A stretch of DNA of 64,000 nucleotides from Alkalimarinus alittae. GTDB taxonomy: Bacteria; Pseudomonadota; Gammaproteobacteria; Pseudomonadales; Oleiphilaceae. Both the position numbers and the translations under genes were made by a program. The notes below the pieces were generated by a model that was given only the letters and a program-made list of their open reading frames with translations, was not told the origin of the DNA and made no database searches. Every line of letters starts with the position of its first letter. Positions within the stretch are counted from its first letter, which is position 1. The DNA lies in assembly GCF_026016465.1 (NCBI RefSeq), contig NZ_CP100390.1:1464001-1528000 (forward strand), in the 5' to 3' direction. Positions 37,273 through 46,670 of this stretch are shown here, one piece after another.

Positions 37273-38655
37273 ATGCAGAAAAGAAATATACTGCTGAGTA
37301 GCTTGATTGTATTCTCGCTTTTTTCAGCAGGTGCTAACGCAAAAGTCTCTTCTCAAGAAGCTCAGAAATTAAAAGGCGATTTAACACCTTTTGGGGGCAT
37401 TAAATCAGGGAATGAAGAAAAGACAATTCCCGAATGGACAGGTGGCTTAACGGTTGCTCCGGACGGATATAAAAAATCTGGTCAGCACCATATCGACCCT
37501 TTTCCAGGCGATAAAATATTATTTACCATTACCGCACAAAATGTTGAAAAGTATAAAGATAAGCTAACAGCTGGTCAGTTAGCGCTTTTTAAAACATACC
37601 CTACTACCTATCAAATGCCTGTGTATCAATCCAGGCGTACTCACGCAGCACCTGAGTGGGTTGCTGATAACACGTTTAAAAATGCGACCCAAGCTGAATT
37701 GGTCAGAGGTGGTGCAGGTATCAAAAAAGCCTATGGCGGTATTCCTTTCCCTTTACTGAGTGGGGATGAGAGTGAAAAAGGGCTGCAGGCTATCTGGAAC
37801 CACAACACCCGCTGGCGTGGCGTGTTTGTAACCCGTCGCTCGTCAGAGGTTAACGTACAGCGCAACGGTGACTTTACACCCGTGACCTCGCAGCAGGAGC
37901 TCTTTTTTAACTATTACAACCCAGAAGGTAGTGAAAAGACACTGAAGAATATTCTCTTCTACTACCTCTCTTTTACTAAGTCACCTGCTCGTTTAGCGGG
38001 TGGGGCAGTATTGATTCACGAAACGATGGATCAGGTGAAAGAACCGCGTCAGGCATGGGGTTATAATTCTGGTCAGCGTCGTGTACGTCGTGCACCAAAC
38101 CTTGCTTATGATTCGCCTATTGCAGCATCTGATAATTTACGTACAGCTGATGACACCGACTTATTCAATGGTGCTCCAGATCGATATAACTGGACATATA
38201 AGGGGTTAAAAGAAGTTTATATCCCTTACAATAATTACAGAATGAGCCAAGGTGATGTTAAATATAGTGATTTGTTGGGCGTATCACATATTAACCCTGA
38301 GCTAACACGATGGGAGTTGCACCGAGTACATGTTGTTGAAGCGAACCTTAAAAAAGGAGAGCGTCATATTTATAAAAAGCGTGTATTTTATCTAGATGAA
38401 GATAGCTGGAACGCAACAATGGTTGATCAATATGATAACCGTGACGAGCTGTGGCGTGTCAGTGTTGCATTCTTGAAAAACTTTTATGAACTGCCTGGTG
38501 TGTGGACGGCGCTAGATGTGTTTTATGACCTGCAGGCTCGTCGTTATCATGTGCAAGGGCTAGATTCAGAGGAGCGTGAAACCCGTATATTTGAAAATAA
38601 AGTACCGAATTCACGTTACTTCAAACCGTCATCTCTCAGAAGAAGAGGCCGGTAA
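37273..38655 (+). CDS. DUF1329 family periplasmic/outer-membrane-associated protein
   Basis: This 460-residue protein has a signal peptide cut after AGANA (about 23). The mature protein shows DUF1329 features: LKGDLTPFGGIKSGNEEKTIPEWTGG near the start, WNHNTRWRG (about 175) and the DEDSWNATMVDQYDNRDELWRV block near 375. The family is structurally related to LolA/LolB-type lipid carriers, and members are often encoded beside RND-type exporters, as here. The gene is first of a probable three-gene set with a YCF48-like protein and an MMPL transporter, which suggests transport or insertion of a hydrophobic compound across the envelope. The substrate is unknown. Confidence 0.88.
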   Translation: MQKRNILLSSLIVFSLFSAGANAKVSSQEAQKLKGDLTPFGGIKSGNEEKTIPEWTGGLTVAPDGYKKSGQHHIDPFPGDKILFTITAQNVEKYKDKLTAGQLALFKTYPTTYQMPVYQSRRTHAAPEWVADNTFKNATQAELVRGGAGIKKAYGGIPFPLLSGDESEKGLQAIWNHNTRWRGVFVTRRSSEVNVQRNGDFTPVTSQQELFFNYYNPEGSEKTLKNILFYYLSFTKSPARLAGGAVLIHETMDQVKEPRQAWGYNSGQRRVRRAPNLAYDSPIAASDNLRTADDTDLFNGAPDRYNWTYKGLKEVYIPYNNYRMSQGDVKYSDLLGVSHINPELTRWELHRVHVVEANLKKGERHIYKKRVFYLDEDSWNATMVDQYDNRDELWRVSVAFLKNFYELPGVWTALDVFYDLQARRYHVQGLDSEERETRIFENKVPNSRYFKPSSLRRRGR

Positions 38656-38786
38656 TTATTGGTAGATTTAAGGGAGAGTGTCTTAAGGCGCTTTCCCTAT
38701 TTTATATTTAAAGCAAAGGATTAGTTGCGAACGGAACGGTTTTTACTATCCTAAATGATACTATCGTTATAACAAAGGCTTCTCTA

Positions 38787-39932
38787 ATGAGACACTGCTT
38801 TCATAAGCTGTTTACACAGTTATTGGTTTTTTCTCTGTTTACTATTTGTATTTCTTCCAAGGTGTATGCGTTGGATGATGTATTGGACACCCCTTCAATG
38901 ACAACACAGATAGCTGATCAGTCGTTGTTGTTAGATGTTTCGGCTGCAGGAAAGCGTTTGGTTGCAGTAGGTGAACGCGGGCATATTATCTATTCTGATG
39001 ATCAAGGTGAGAGTTGGGTACAAGCGAGCGTTCCCGTATCTGTAACACTAACAGCGGTTCACTTTCCCACAAGTACTCAGGGTTGGGCTGTTGGGCATGG
39101 CGCTATCATTTTGCATTCAAGTGATGCAGGTGAGAGTTGGACTAAACAGTTTGATGGCAACTTGGCTAATCAGCAAGTTATTGAGCAAGCGGAGCAACGC
39201 ATAGCCAACTTAGAACGTGATTTGGAAACGGCGCCTGAAGATATGCAGGGTGAGATTGAGTTCAAGCTAGAAGAAGCTCAGTTTGGGCTAGAAGATGCAG
39301 AGTTTGATGCTGAGACGGGACCCAGTAAACCGTTATTGGATGTTTGGTTTGAAAGCGAGCTTAAAGGTTTTGCTATAGGGGCTTATGGTTTCTTCTTTGA
39401 AACAAAGGATGGGGGCAAGACCTGGACCAATGCATCAAACCGTATTGATAACCAAGATCGCTTCCATTTAAATGCCATCAATGAAATAGTGGGCGGTTCG
39501 CTGTTCATCGTAGGTGAAGCAGGTAATATTTTTAGAAGTAACGATAAAGGCAGTACGTGGGAGCGTGTAGAAAGCCCCTATGAAGGCTCTTTTTTCGGTG
39601 TTAGCGGTACAGGCAATGTTAACGAAGTGCTGGTGTTTGGGCTGAGAGGAAATCTCTACCGCTCAATAGATTTAGGCGCTAACTGGACACGAATACATAG
39701 CGGTAATGAGGCTACCTTGATAGCGGCTCAGTATGGCGACGATGGGATTGTTGCGGTGGTGGGTAATTCAGGGATTGTCTTAGTAAGCGGCAATGCTGGT
39801 GAGTCCTTTCAGGCCATCGTTAGAGATAACAGGCAAGCCGTTACATCGGTATATTTATTGGAAAATGGAAATTTCTTGTTGGTGGGTGAGCACGGTATAG
39901 ATATTAGTGGTCCGACAGGGCGTAACTTGTAA
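38787..39932 (+). CDS. YCF48/BNR-repeat beta-propeller periplasmic protein
   Basis: This 381-residue protein has a signal peptide cut near VYALDD (about 29). The mature part is a series of short propeller blades with the repeated Asp-box-like motif S.D.G.SW (DDQGESW, DAGESWTK, KDGGKTW, NDKGSTWERV, DLGANWTRI). An acidic helical insert (about 130-170, rich in EQAEQRIANLERDLE) interrupts the blades. This resembles the photosystem II assembly factor YCF48, here in a non-photosynthetic setting. It lies between DUF1329 and RND genes and probably acts as a periplasmic partner of that transporter. Confidence 0.85.
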   Translation: MRHCFHKLFTQLLVFSLFTICISSKVYALDDVLDTPSMTTQIADQSLLLDVSAAGKRLVAVGERGHIIYSDDQGESWVQASVPVSVTLTAVHFPTSTQGWAVGHGAIILHSSDAGESWTKQFDGNLANQQVIEQAEQRIANLERDLETAPEDMQGEIEFKLEEAQFGLEDAEFDAETGPSKPLLDVWFESELKGFAIGAYGFFFETKDGGKTWTNASNRIDNQDRFHLNAINEIVGGSLFIVGEAGNIFRSNDKGSTWERVESPYEGSFFGVSGTGNVNEVLVFGLRGNLYRSIDLGANWTRIHSGNEATLIAAQYGDDGIVAVVGNSGIVLVSGNAGESFQAIVRDNRQAVTSVYLLENGNFLLVGEHGIDISGPTGRNL

Positions 39933-40079
39933 TACCACTAATATTTGTTGAGCACTTGGATTAATTTTTTTAGACGTTTTTAATAAATTATTTAGGCTTT
40001 GATAATTACTCGTTAGAGTGTTTGAAATGCCCAATGTTAAAAATGAATTTGTCGCTTTTTTGAGCAAGAGGAATAGTGA

Positions 40080-42476
40080 ATGTCAAACCCCAAGCATGAT
40101 AAGGGTGAACACTATCTACTGACACCGAAGGCTGAACCCTTCCTAGAACGTATTATCTTTAATAACCGTTTTATTATATTGGTTATGTTTCTGTTCTTAA
40201 CTGTGTTTTTGGGTTACAACGCAGTCAAGATCAAGCCTGATGCGTCATTCGAGAGGCTGATCCCGCTTGAGCATCCATTTATCATTAATATGCTCGAGAA
40301 TAGGTCGGACTTAGAAAATCTAGGTAACTCTATCAAGATAGCGGTTGCTGTCGAAGACGGTGATATTTTCACTGAAGAATACATGAGCATGCTGCAAAAG
40401 GTCACTGATGAGATGTTCTATCTCTCAGGGGTTAATAGAGCAGGGCTAAAATCGATATGGACACCAAATGTCCGCTGGGTAGAAGTAACAGAAGAGGGGT
40501 TTCAGGGCGGCCCTGTGATTCCAGACGGTTATGATGGGTCAAGAGATAGCTTAGAAGCGTTAAGGCAGAACATATTAAAGTCTGGTCAAGTGGGAAGTAT
40601 TGTTGCAGATAACTTTAAGTCCACCATTATTTATGCGCCGCTATTTGAAATAAATCCAGAAACAAATGAGCCATTAGACTACAAAGCATTTTCTTTAGAA
40701 TTAGAAGAAAAGATTCGTGAGAAATATGGTAAATCAGACCCGAACATTAATATTCATATTATCGGTTTTGCAAAAAAAGTAGGTGACTTAATAGAAGGGA
40801 TTGGTTCCATTGCAATGTTTGCTTTGGTAACTATCACGTTAACGACTTTATTTTTATTCTGGTATTCCCGTTGTTTAGCAGGAACGATTATTCCTGTTTT
40901 AACGTCACTAGTCGCTGTGTTTTGGCAGCTAGGTATATTGAAATTGCTTGGCTACGGTATGGACCCATACTCTGTACTGGTTCCGTTCTTGGTATTTGCG
41001 ATTGGGATAAGTCACGGTGTTCAAATAGTTAACCAAATGGCTGTTGAAGCGGCGAAAGGGTTTGACCCGATGACGTCTTCAAGATTGGCATTTAGGCAGC
41101 TCTATATTCCAGGGATGTTGGCGTTGGTGAGTGATGCAATTGGTTTCTTAACACTGCTATTTATCCAAATTGATGTAATTAGAGATTTGGCTGTTGCTGC
41201 GGGTATTGGTGTAGCTGTAATTATCGTAACAAATCTTGTGCTTCATCCGCTTGTTATGTCTTATGTAGGTATTAGTAAGGGGGGCATTAGGCACGTTCAA
41301 AATCACGGTGAAAAACAAGACCGTAAATGGCGTTTATTGTCATTTTTCTCGCACCCGAGTGTTGCACCTATCTCTATTTTAATTGCGATTTTAGGTTTTG
41401 GTATTGGTATCTACTACCAGAAAGATCTTAAAATTGGTGACTTAGATAAGGGTGCGCCTGAGTTGCGTGCAGACTCTAGATACAACGTTGATAATGAGTA
41501 CATTATCAGTAACTACAGTACTAGTGCCGATGTCTTGGTTATTATGGTTGAGACTGAGAAAGAGCAATGTACTAACTATCGTGTAATGGATGCGATGGAT
41601 AGATTGCAGTGGACCCTTGAAAACTCGCCTGGTGTTGAGTCAACAGCATCTTTGGTGACTGTTTCTAAGTTGGTGACTAAGGCGCTTAATGAAGGTAACT
41701 TCAAGTGGTTTGATCTATCTCGTAACCAAAGCATTATCAACTCGTCAATTCAGCGTGCTCCTGCAGGTTTAATTAATACCAATTGTGATATGACGCCTGT
41801 TTTAGCATTCTTAAAAGATCATAAAGCAGAGACATTAGATAGTGTTGTGAATACCGTTGAGAAGTTTGTGGCAGATAACCCAAGCGAGGACTTTACGTTC
41901 TTACTGGGTGCAGGTAACGCGGGTGTTGAAGCTGCTACAAACCAGGTAATCTCTAAAGCGAAAGACATGATGTTGTTTTTTGTGTATGCCGTAGTGAGTA
42001 CTCTTTGCTTTATCACATTTAGATCGATTAGAGCTGTAATTTGTATTGTTACGCCGCTAGCCTTAACGTCAGTCTTATGTGAGGCGCTGATGGCTCAATT
42101 AGGCATTGGTGTTAAAGTGGCGACCTTACCGGTTATTGCGCTTGGTGTGGGTATTGGTGTCGATTATGGTATCTATATTTATACTCGCTTAGAGAAGTTG
42201 CTGATTGAGGGTAAACCACTTCAGGAAGCATACTTTGAAACATTACGCACCACTGGTAAGGCGGTTGCATTTACAGGGGTTACGTTGGGAGTAGGTGTCT
42301 TTACTTGGATCTTCTCACCGATTAAGTTCCAAGCAGACATGGGGATACTTTTGTTCTTTATGTTCTTATGGAATATGGTAGGATCCCTTTGGCTGCTACC
42401 GGCGCTGGCGAGATTCTTATTACGTCCTGATAAAATGGTTGCAAAGGCTAAGAAAGCTGAAGCAAATGCAAGCTAA
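40080..42476 (+). CDS. RND superfamily (MMPL-type) transporter
   Basis: This 798-residue protein has about 12 membrane helices in the RND 1+5+1+5 layout with two large periplasmic loops (about 55-240 and 460-620). Sterol-sensing-like helix groups lie around 245-390 and 630-780. FAIGISHGVQIVNQM and ALGVGIGVDYGIYIYTRLE are the matching helix-4 segments of the two halves. It belongs to the MMPL/hydrophobe-exporter side of the superfamily rather than drug-efflux AcrB types. AGAGGA precedes the ATG. It is the third member of the DUF1329/YCF48-like/RND set and ends with a strong terminator. Confidence 0.9.
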   Translation: MSNPKHDKGEHYLLTPKAEPFLERIIFNNRFIILVMFLFLTVFLGYNAVKIKPDASFERLIPLEHPFIINMLENRSDLENLGNSIKIAVAVEDGDIFTEEYMSMLQKVTDEMFYLSGVNRAGLKSIWTPNVRWVEVTEEGFQGGPVIPDGYDGSRDSLEALRQNILKSGQVGSIVADNFKSTIIYAPLFEINPETNEPLDYKAFSLELEEKIREKYGKSDPNINIHIIGFAKKVGDLIEGIGSIAMFALVTITLTTLFLFWYSRCLAGTIIPVLTSLVAVFWQLGILKLLGYGMDPYSVLVPFLVFAIGISHGVQIVNQMAVEAAKGFDPMTSSRLAFRQLYIPGMLALVSDAIGFLTLLFIQIDVIRDLAVAAGIGVAVIIVTNLVLHPLVMSYVGISKGGIRHVQNHGEKQDRKWRLLSFFSHPSVAPISILIAILGFGIGIYYQKDLKIGDLDKGAPELRADSRYNVDNEYIISNYSTSADVLVIMVETEKEQCTNYRVMDAMDRLQWTLENSPGVESTASLVTVSKLVTKALNEGNFKWFDLSRNQSIINSSIQRAPAGLINTNCDMTPVLAFLKDHKAETLDSVVNTVEKFVADNPSEDFTFLLGAGNAGVEAATNQVISKAKDMMLFFVYAVVSTLCFITFRSIRAVICIVTPLALTSVLCEALMAQLGIGVKVATLPVIALGVGIGVDYGIYIYTRLEKLLIEGKPLQEAYFETLRTTGKAVAFTGVTLGVGVFTWIFSPIKFQADMGILLFFMFLWNMVGSLWLLPALARFLLRPDKMVAKAKKAEANAS

Positions 42477-42489
42477 ATAAAGTGACATC

Positions 42490-42518
42490 AAAAAGCCCGT
42501 TTATACGGGCTTTTTTTT
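42490..42518 (+). terminator. Terminator after the RND gene
   Basis: AAAAAGCCCGT (42490-42500) and ACGGGCTTTTT (42505-42515) form an 11-bp stem with a TTAT loop. The T run continues to 42518. Confidence 0.93.
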
Positions 42519-42716
42519 GTTTTAGGTGCTCGCTATTATTTAAATAATAAGAAATATATCGCTTGTTTATGCTTAATTGACACTAACTCCTTTATTTAAT
42601 TGCATTTATAGGCTAGTTTTTAACGTGTGTAACGCTATGTGCGTATATCAAGACCAATGTTTAATCTCATTTCGTAAGAAGATGGGGAATTATAAATAAA
42701 GGTAAATAAAGGGAAA

Positions 42717-43709
42717 ATGAATATGGCTCTAAAAACGAAATTAGCTTCAGTCATTATAGCGGCTACCGTAGGTATTGCAGCTTCAAGTGGGATCAATGCG
42801 ACGCCTAAAGAGCAGCGCTTTATCACTATCGGTACAGGCGGTGTTACCGGAGTATATTACCCAACGGGTGGAGCAATCTGTCGCTTGGTTAATAAATCTC
42901 GTAAAGAGCATGGTATTCGTTGTTCAGTAGAGAGTACCGGTGGGTCTATCTATAACTTGAATACTATTCGTGAAGGCGAGCTAGATATGGGTATTGTCCA
43001 GAGTGACTGGCAATTCCATGCATATAACGGAACAAGTAAGTTTGCAGACTCAGGCGCCAACAAAGATTTGCGCGCAGTTTTCTCTGTTCACCCAGAACCG
43101 TTCACTGTTGTGGCGCGTAAAGATGCCAATATCAAAACGTTTGAAGACCTAAAAGGTAAGCGCGTTAACGTTGGTAACGCAGGCTCTGGTCAGCGTGCAA
43201 CAATGGAATTATTGATGGCTGAGAATGGTTGGACGATGGATAGCTTTAAGCTAGCATCTGAACTTAAGCCTTCAGAGCAGTCAAAAGCACTTTGCGACAA
43301 CAAAATAGATGCAATGGTTTATGTTGTTGGTATTCCTTCTGGAGCTATTAAAGAAGCGACAACATCTTGCGATAGCGTGATTGTGCCTGTTAGCGGTCCT
43401 GCAGTAGATAAACTTATTACTGAGAATCCATATTTCCGTAAGGCGACAATTCCTGGTGGCATGTACCGTGGAACGGATAATGATGTTTCTACGTTTGGTG
43501 TAGGCGCAACATTTGTTACGTCATCTAATGTTCCTGAAGATGTGATCTATCAGGTGACCAAGGCTGTGTTTGAAAACTTTGATAGCTTTAAGCGACTTCA
43601 CCCTGCTTTTGAAAACCTAGAAAAAGAAGATATGGTTAAGGATGCGTTATCAGCACCTCTTCATCCTGGTGCTGTGAAGTATTACAAAGAAGTCGGTTTA
43701 ATTAAATAA
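42717..43709 (+). CDS. TAXI family TRAP transporter solute-binding protein
   Basis: This 330-residue protein has a signal peptide (cut near GINA) and the TAXI signature [20 protein letters not shown] at about 36-55. [28 protein letters not shown] follows. It would bind a substrate in the periplasm, often glutamate, glutarate or another carboxylate in TAXI systems, and deliver it to the fused permease encoded next. A second in-frame ATG lies 6 bases on and either could be used; AAGGG sits ahead of the first. A hairpin after the stop separates it from the permease gene. Confidence 0.93.
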   Translation: MNMALKTKLASVIIAATVGIAASSGINATPKEQRFITIGTGGVTGVYYPTGGAICRLVNKSRKEHGIRCSVESTGGSIYNLNTIREGELDMGIVQSDWQFHAYNGTSKFADSGANKDLRAVFSVHPEPFTVVARKDANIKTFEDLKGKRVNVGNAGSGQRATMELLMAENGWTMDSFKLASELKPSEQSKALCDNKIDAMVYVVGIPSGAIKEATTSCDSVIVPVSGPAVDKLITENPYFRKATIPGGMYRGTDNDVSTFGVGATFVTSSNVPEDVIYQVTKAVFENFDSFKRLHPAFENLEKEDMVKDALSAPLHPGAVKYYKEVGLIK

Positions 43710-43724
43710 GCTGAGTTTCTTTTT

Positions 43725-43752
43725 AGCAAAAGGAGGTTCTCCTCCTTTTGCT
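43725..43752 (+). terminator. Hairpin between the TAXI binding protein and permease genes
   Basis: AGCAAAAGGAGG (43725-43736) and CCTCCTTTTGCT (43741-43752) form a perfect 12-bp stem with a TTCT loop. The stem is followed by a T-rich stretch. It may act as a partial terminator or mRNA stabiliser giving more binding protein than permease. Confidence 0.75.
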
Positions 43753-43879
43753 TTCATTTCTTGCAAAATGTTTTTTGTAGTTTCTTGTAATCGCTAAGAA
43801 TTTAATGCCTTGCGAGAGCAAGTGACTATTAAAAACGTTTTAGCAGACATCCTTCTAATTAGCAGAGTGTTTTCTTATT

Positions 43880-46465
43880 ATGAACGAAGAAAAACCGCAT
43901 GCGCATGATGCGATTGACCCCGAAAATAAAGAAGTAATTGACAGCATTCTTCAAGCAGAGACAGGGGGGCGTGCATCTACGGGAATCCCTGCTAAAATTT
44001 TGCTTATTGTCCCGCTCTGCTGGTCGTTGTTTCAGTTGTGGGTTGCCTCTCCATTGCCTTTCGAGTTTAACTTTGGCGTCTTTAATGAAGATCAGACAAA
44101 GTATATTCATTTGTCATTTGCTCTATTTTTAGCCTTTACGGCATTTCCAATGTTCAAAAGCAATACAGGGAGAATACCGGTTATTGACTGGGTTTTTGCT
44201 ATTCTTGGCGTTGCTAGCGCTATGTATTTGTTGGTGTTTAGAAATCAACTGGCAGGCCGTTCGGGTGCGCCTGTTACGTTTGATCTAGTAATAGGTGTCA
44301 TTGGGATGATCCTGCTGCTTGAGGCTACAAGAAGAAGCCTTGGGTTACCGTTAATGATCGTAGCGATTGTTTTCCTGATCTATACCTTTGGTGGGCCTTA
44401 CATGCCAGACGTTATTGCGCATAAGGGGGCAAGTCTAAGCAAAACTATTTCTCACCAGTGGCTAACGACAGAGGGCGTTTTTGGTGTGGCTTTAGGGGTG
44501 TCTGCCAGCTTTGTATTTTTGTTTGTCTTATTTGGAGCCTTGCTTGAACGAGCGGGCGCTGGTAATTACTTTATTAAAGTCGCCTATTCGTTGCTAGGAC
44601 ATATGAGAGGTGGCCCAGCAAAGGCTGCCGTTGTGTCGAGCGGCTTGAGTGGACTTATATCGGGCTCTTCTATTGCGAACGTAGTAACAACGGGAACCTT
44701 TACAATTCCTTTGATGAAGCGTGTTGGTTTTCCTGCGACTAAAGCTGGCGCTGTAGAGGTTGCTGCTTCCACAAATGGACAGCTAACACCACCTATAATG
44801 GGGGCTGCAGCCTTCTTGATGGTTGAGTATGTCGGAATTTCTTATCTTGAAGTCATACGGCATGCAATTCTTCCAGCTTTGATTTCTTATGTCGCGCTGG
44901 TTTATATCGTTCACCTTGAAGCACTCAAACTGAACATGAAGGGTATTCCTCGAACAGTAAAAACGACGGTAGCGCAAAAACTCTTATCGTTCTTAACCGT
45001 CTTTGTCGGTTTAATGGTTATGACGCTCGCCGTCTATTATGGCTTAGGGTGGATCAAAGATGCTGCAGGGGACTCAGTCGCTTACATCGTAACGCCATTA
45101 TTACTGATCGCGTATATAGGTTTAGTTATGTACGCCTCTAAATATCCAGAGCTCGAAATAGATGACGACACTACAGATATGACACAGCTGCCAGAAGTTG
45201 GCCCTACGGTTAAAGCAGGGTTACACTTTCTATTGCCAGTGGTTGTATTGGTATGGATGCTAGCTGTTGAGCAGCGATCGCCCGCACTATCAGCTTTTTG
45301 GGCAACGTTGGTTATGGTGTTTATTGTATTAACACAGAAGCCGTTATTCAGTTTTTTCAGAAACCAGAATGACTATTTGAAGGCAGTTAAAGAAGGTGTT
45401 GATGATTGCTTTCATGCCTTAGTAACGGGCGCAAGAAATATGGTTGGAATAGGCGTTGCGACGGCAGCTGCAGGTATTGTGGTGGGCACGGTTACCTTAA
45501 CGGGTATCGGCTTGGTAATGACTGAATTTGTGGAGTTTATATCCGGCGGTTCTATGATTATGATGCTGGTGTTTACCGCGGTTATCAGTCTGATACTGGG
45601 AATGGGGTTACCGACCACAGCTAACTACATCGTTGTCTCAACGTTGATGGCACCGGTTATTGTTGCATTGGGCGCTGAGCATGGCTTGATTGTGCCGCTG
45701 ATAGCTGTCCATTTGTTCGTGTTTTATTTTGGGATTCTTGCTGACGATACCCCGCCGGTAGGGCTAGCTGCGTATGCTGCAGCGGCGATCTCAGGGGCTG
45801 ATCCTATACGGACGGGGATTCAGGGTTTTACCTATGATATTCGTACGGCTATTTTACCGTTTATGTTTATCTTCAATACTCAGCTTTTGCTAATCGGTAT
45901 AGATAGTTGGTTTCAATTAGTTCTTACTATTGTATCTGCGGTTATTGCGATGCTTGTTTTTGCTGCGGCCACCCAAGGATATTGGCTTGTTAAGTCTCGA
46001 ATCTGGGAGTCTTTAATTCTGGTGCTTATTGCATTTACCATGTTTAGACCCGGTTTTTGGTGGGATATGGTTTATCCGCCGCTAGAGCAGGTTGGTGCTC
46101 AAGTTATCTATGAAGAAATCGACAGGACGGCAGTGGATGGACAGCTTAGAGTTGTTGTAGAGGGCGAAACCCTAGACGGTGATCAGGTTAATAAACGTGT
46201 CATGCTTACAATGGGTGAGGGTGATAGCGCTGAAGCACGTTTAAAAGAATCTGGCTTAGAGCTTCGAAATGAAGACGGAAGGCTGTTTGTTGATATGATG
46301 GGGTTTGGCTCTCAGGCTGAACAGGCTGGCATTGATTTTGATTGGGAAATTAAAGCATTAGAAGTAGAAACCGACCGGCCAACCAAAGAGTGGATGTTTA
46401 TTCCTGCATTGCTCTTACTGATAATACTAGGTTGGAATCAGCTCAGGCGGCGTCAACCCGCTTAG
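43880..46465 (+). CDS. TRAP transporter fused permease (DctQ-DctM type)
   Basis: This 861-residue protein has about 18 hydrophobic segments: a four-helix small-subunit part (about 35-165) fused to the large permease (about 170-740). The conserved GSSIANVVTTGTFTIPLMKRVGFP and AASTNGQLTPPIMGAAAFLM stretches (about 255-310) belong to the ion/substrate pathway. The end adds a hydrophilic domain (about 740-840) and a final helix. Such fused permeases pair with TAXI binding proteins and use a cation gradient. The gap of 170 bases from the binding protein carries a hairpin. Confidence 0.93.
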   Translation: MNEEKPHAHDAIDPENKEVIDSILQAETGGRASTGIPAKILLIVPLCWSLFQLWVASPLPFEFNFGVFNEDQTKYIHLSFALFLAFTAFPMFKSNTGRIPVIDWVFAILGVASAMYLLVFRNQLAGRSGAPVTFDLVIGVIGMILLLEATRRSLGLPLMIVAIVFLIYTFGGPYMPDVIAHKGASLSKTISHQWLTTEGVFGVALGVSASFVFLFVLFGALLERAGAGNYFIKVAYSLLGHMRGGPAKAAVVSSGLSGLISGSSIANVVTTGTFTIPLMKRVGFPATKAGAVEVAASTNGQLTPPIMGAAAFLMVEYVGISYLEVIRHAILPALISYVALVYIVHLEALKLNMKGIPRTVKTTVAQKLLSFLTVFVGLMVMTLAVYYGLGWIKDAAGDSVAYIVTPLLLIAYIGLVMYASKYPELEIDDDTTDMTQLPEVGPTVKAGLHFLLPVVVLVWMLAVEQRSPALSAFWATLVMVFIVLTQKPLFSFFRNQNDYLKAVKEGVDDCFHALVTGARNMVGIGVATAAAGIVVGTVTLTGIGLVMTEFVEFISGGSMIMMLVFTAVISLILGMGLPTTANYIVVSTLMAPVIVALGAEHGLIVPLIAVHLFVFYFGILADDTPPVGLAAYAAAAISGADPIRTGIQGFTYDIRTAILPFMFIFNTQLLLIGIDSWFQLVLTIVSAVIAMLVFAAATQGYWLVKSRIWESLILVLIAFTMFRPGFWWDMVYPPLEQVGAQVIYEEIDRTAVDGQLRVVVEGETLDGDQVNKRVMLTMGEGDSAEARLKESGLELRNEDGRLFVDMMGFGSQAEQAGIDFDWEIKALEVETDRPTKEWMFIPALLLLIILGWNQLRRRQPA

Positions 46466-46482
46466 CTTTCAGTGGTTTAATC

Positions 46483-46509
46483 AAAACAGGCGCAAGACGC
46501 CTGTTTTTT
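46483..46509 (+). terminator. Terminator after the TRAP permease gene
   Basis: AAAACAGGCG (46483-46492) pairs with CGCCTGTTTT (46498-46507), with the T run continuing. The stop codon is 18 bases upstream. Confidence 0.9.
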
Positions 46510-46670
46510 CGTTTGTACATTGTGGATAGCGTCACTAAACAAGCGCAATGTTTATTAATTAATGCACTTGAACTAATGGTATTCGCAATTTCATCTTGCT
46601 AGAATCGCGCCTTCGATTTTTTTAATCATGTGATCTTTAGTAGGGATCACCACTGAAAGGGGTTTATGAT

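Noticed and set aside
46630-46650. tRNA-Thr-mimicking operator in the thrS leader
   Set aside because: There is a small hairpin, but its 9-base loop does not resemble a threonine anticodon loop.
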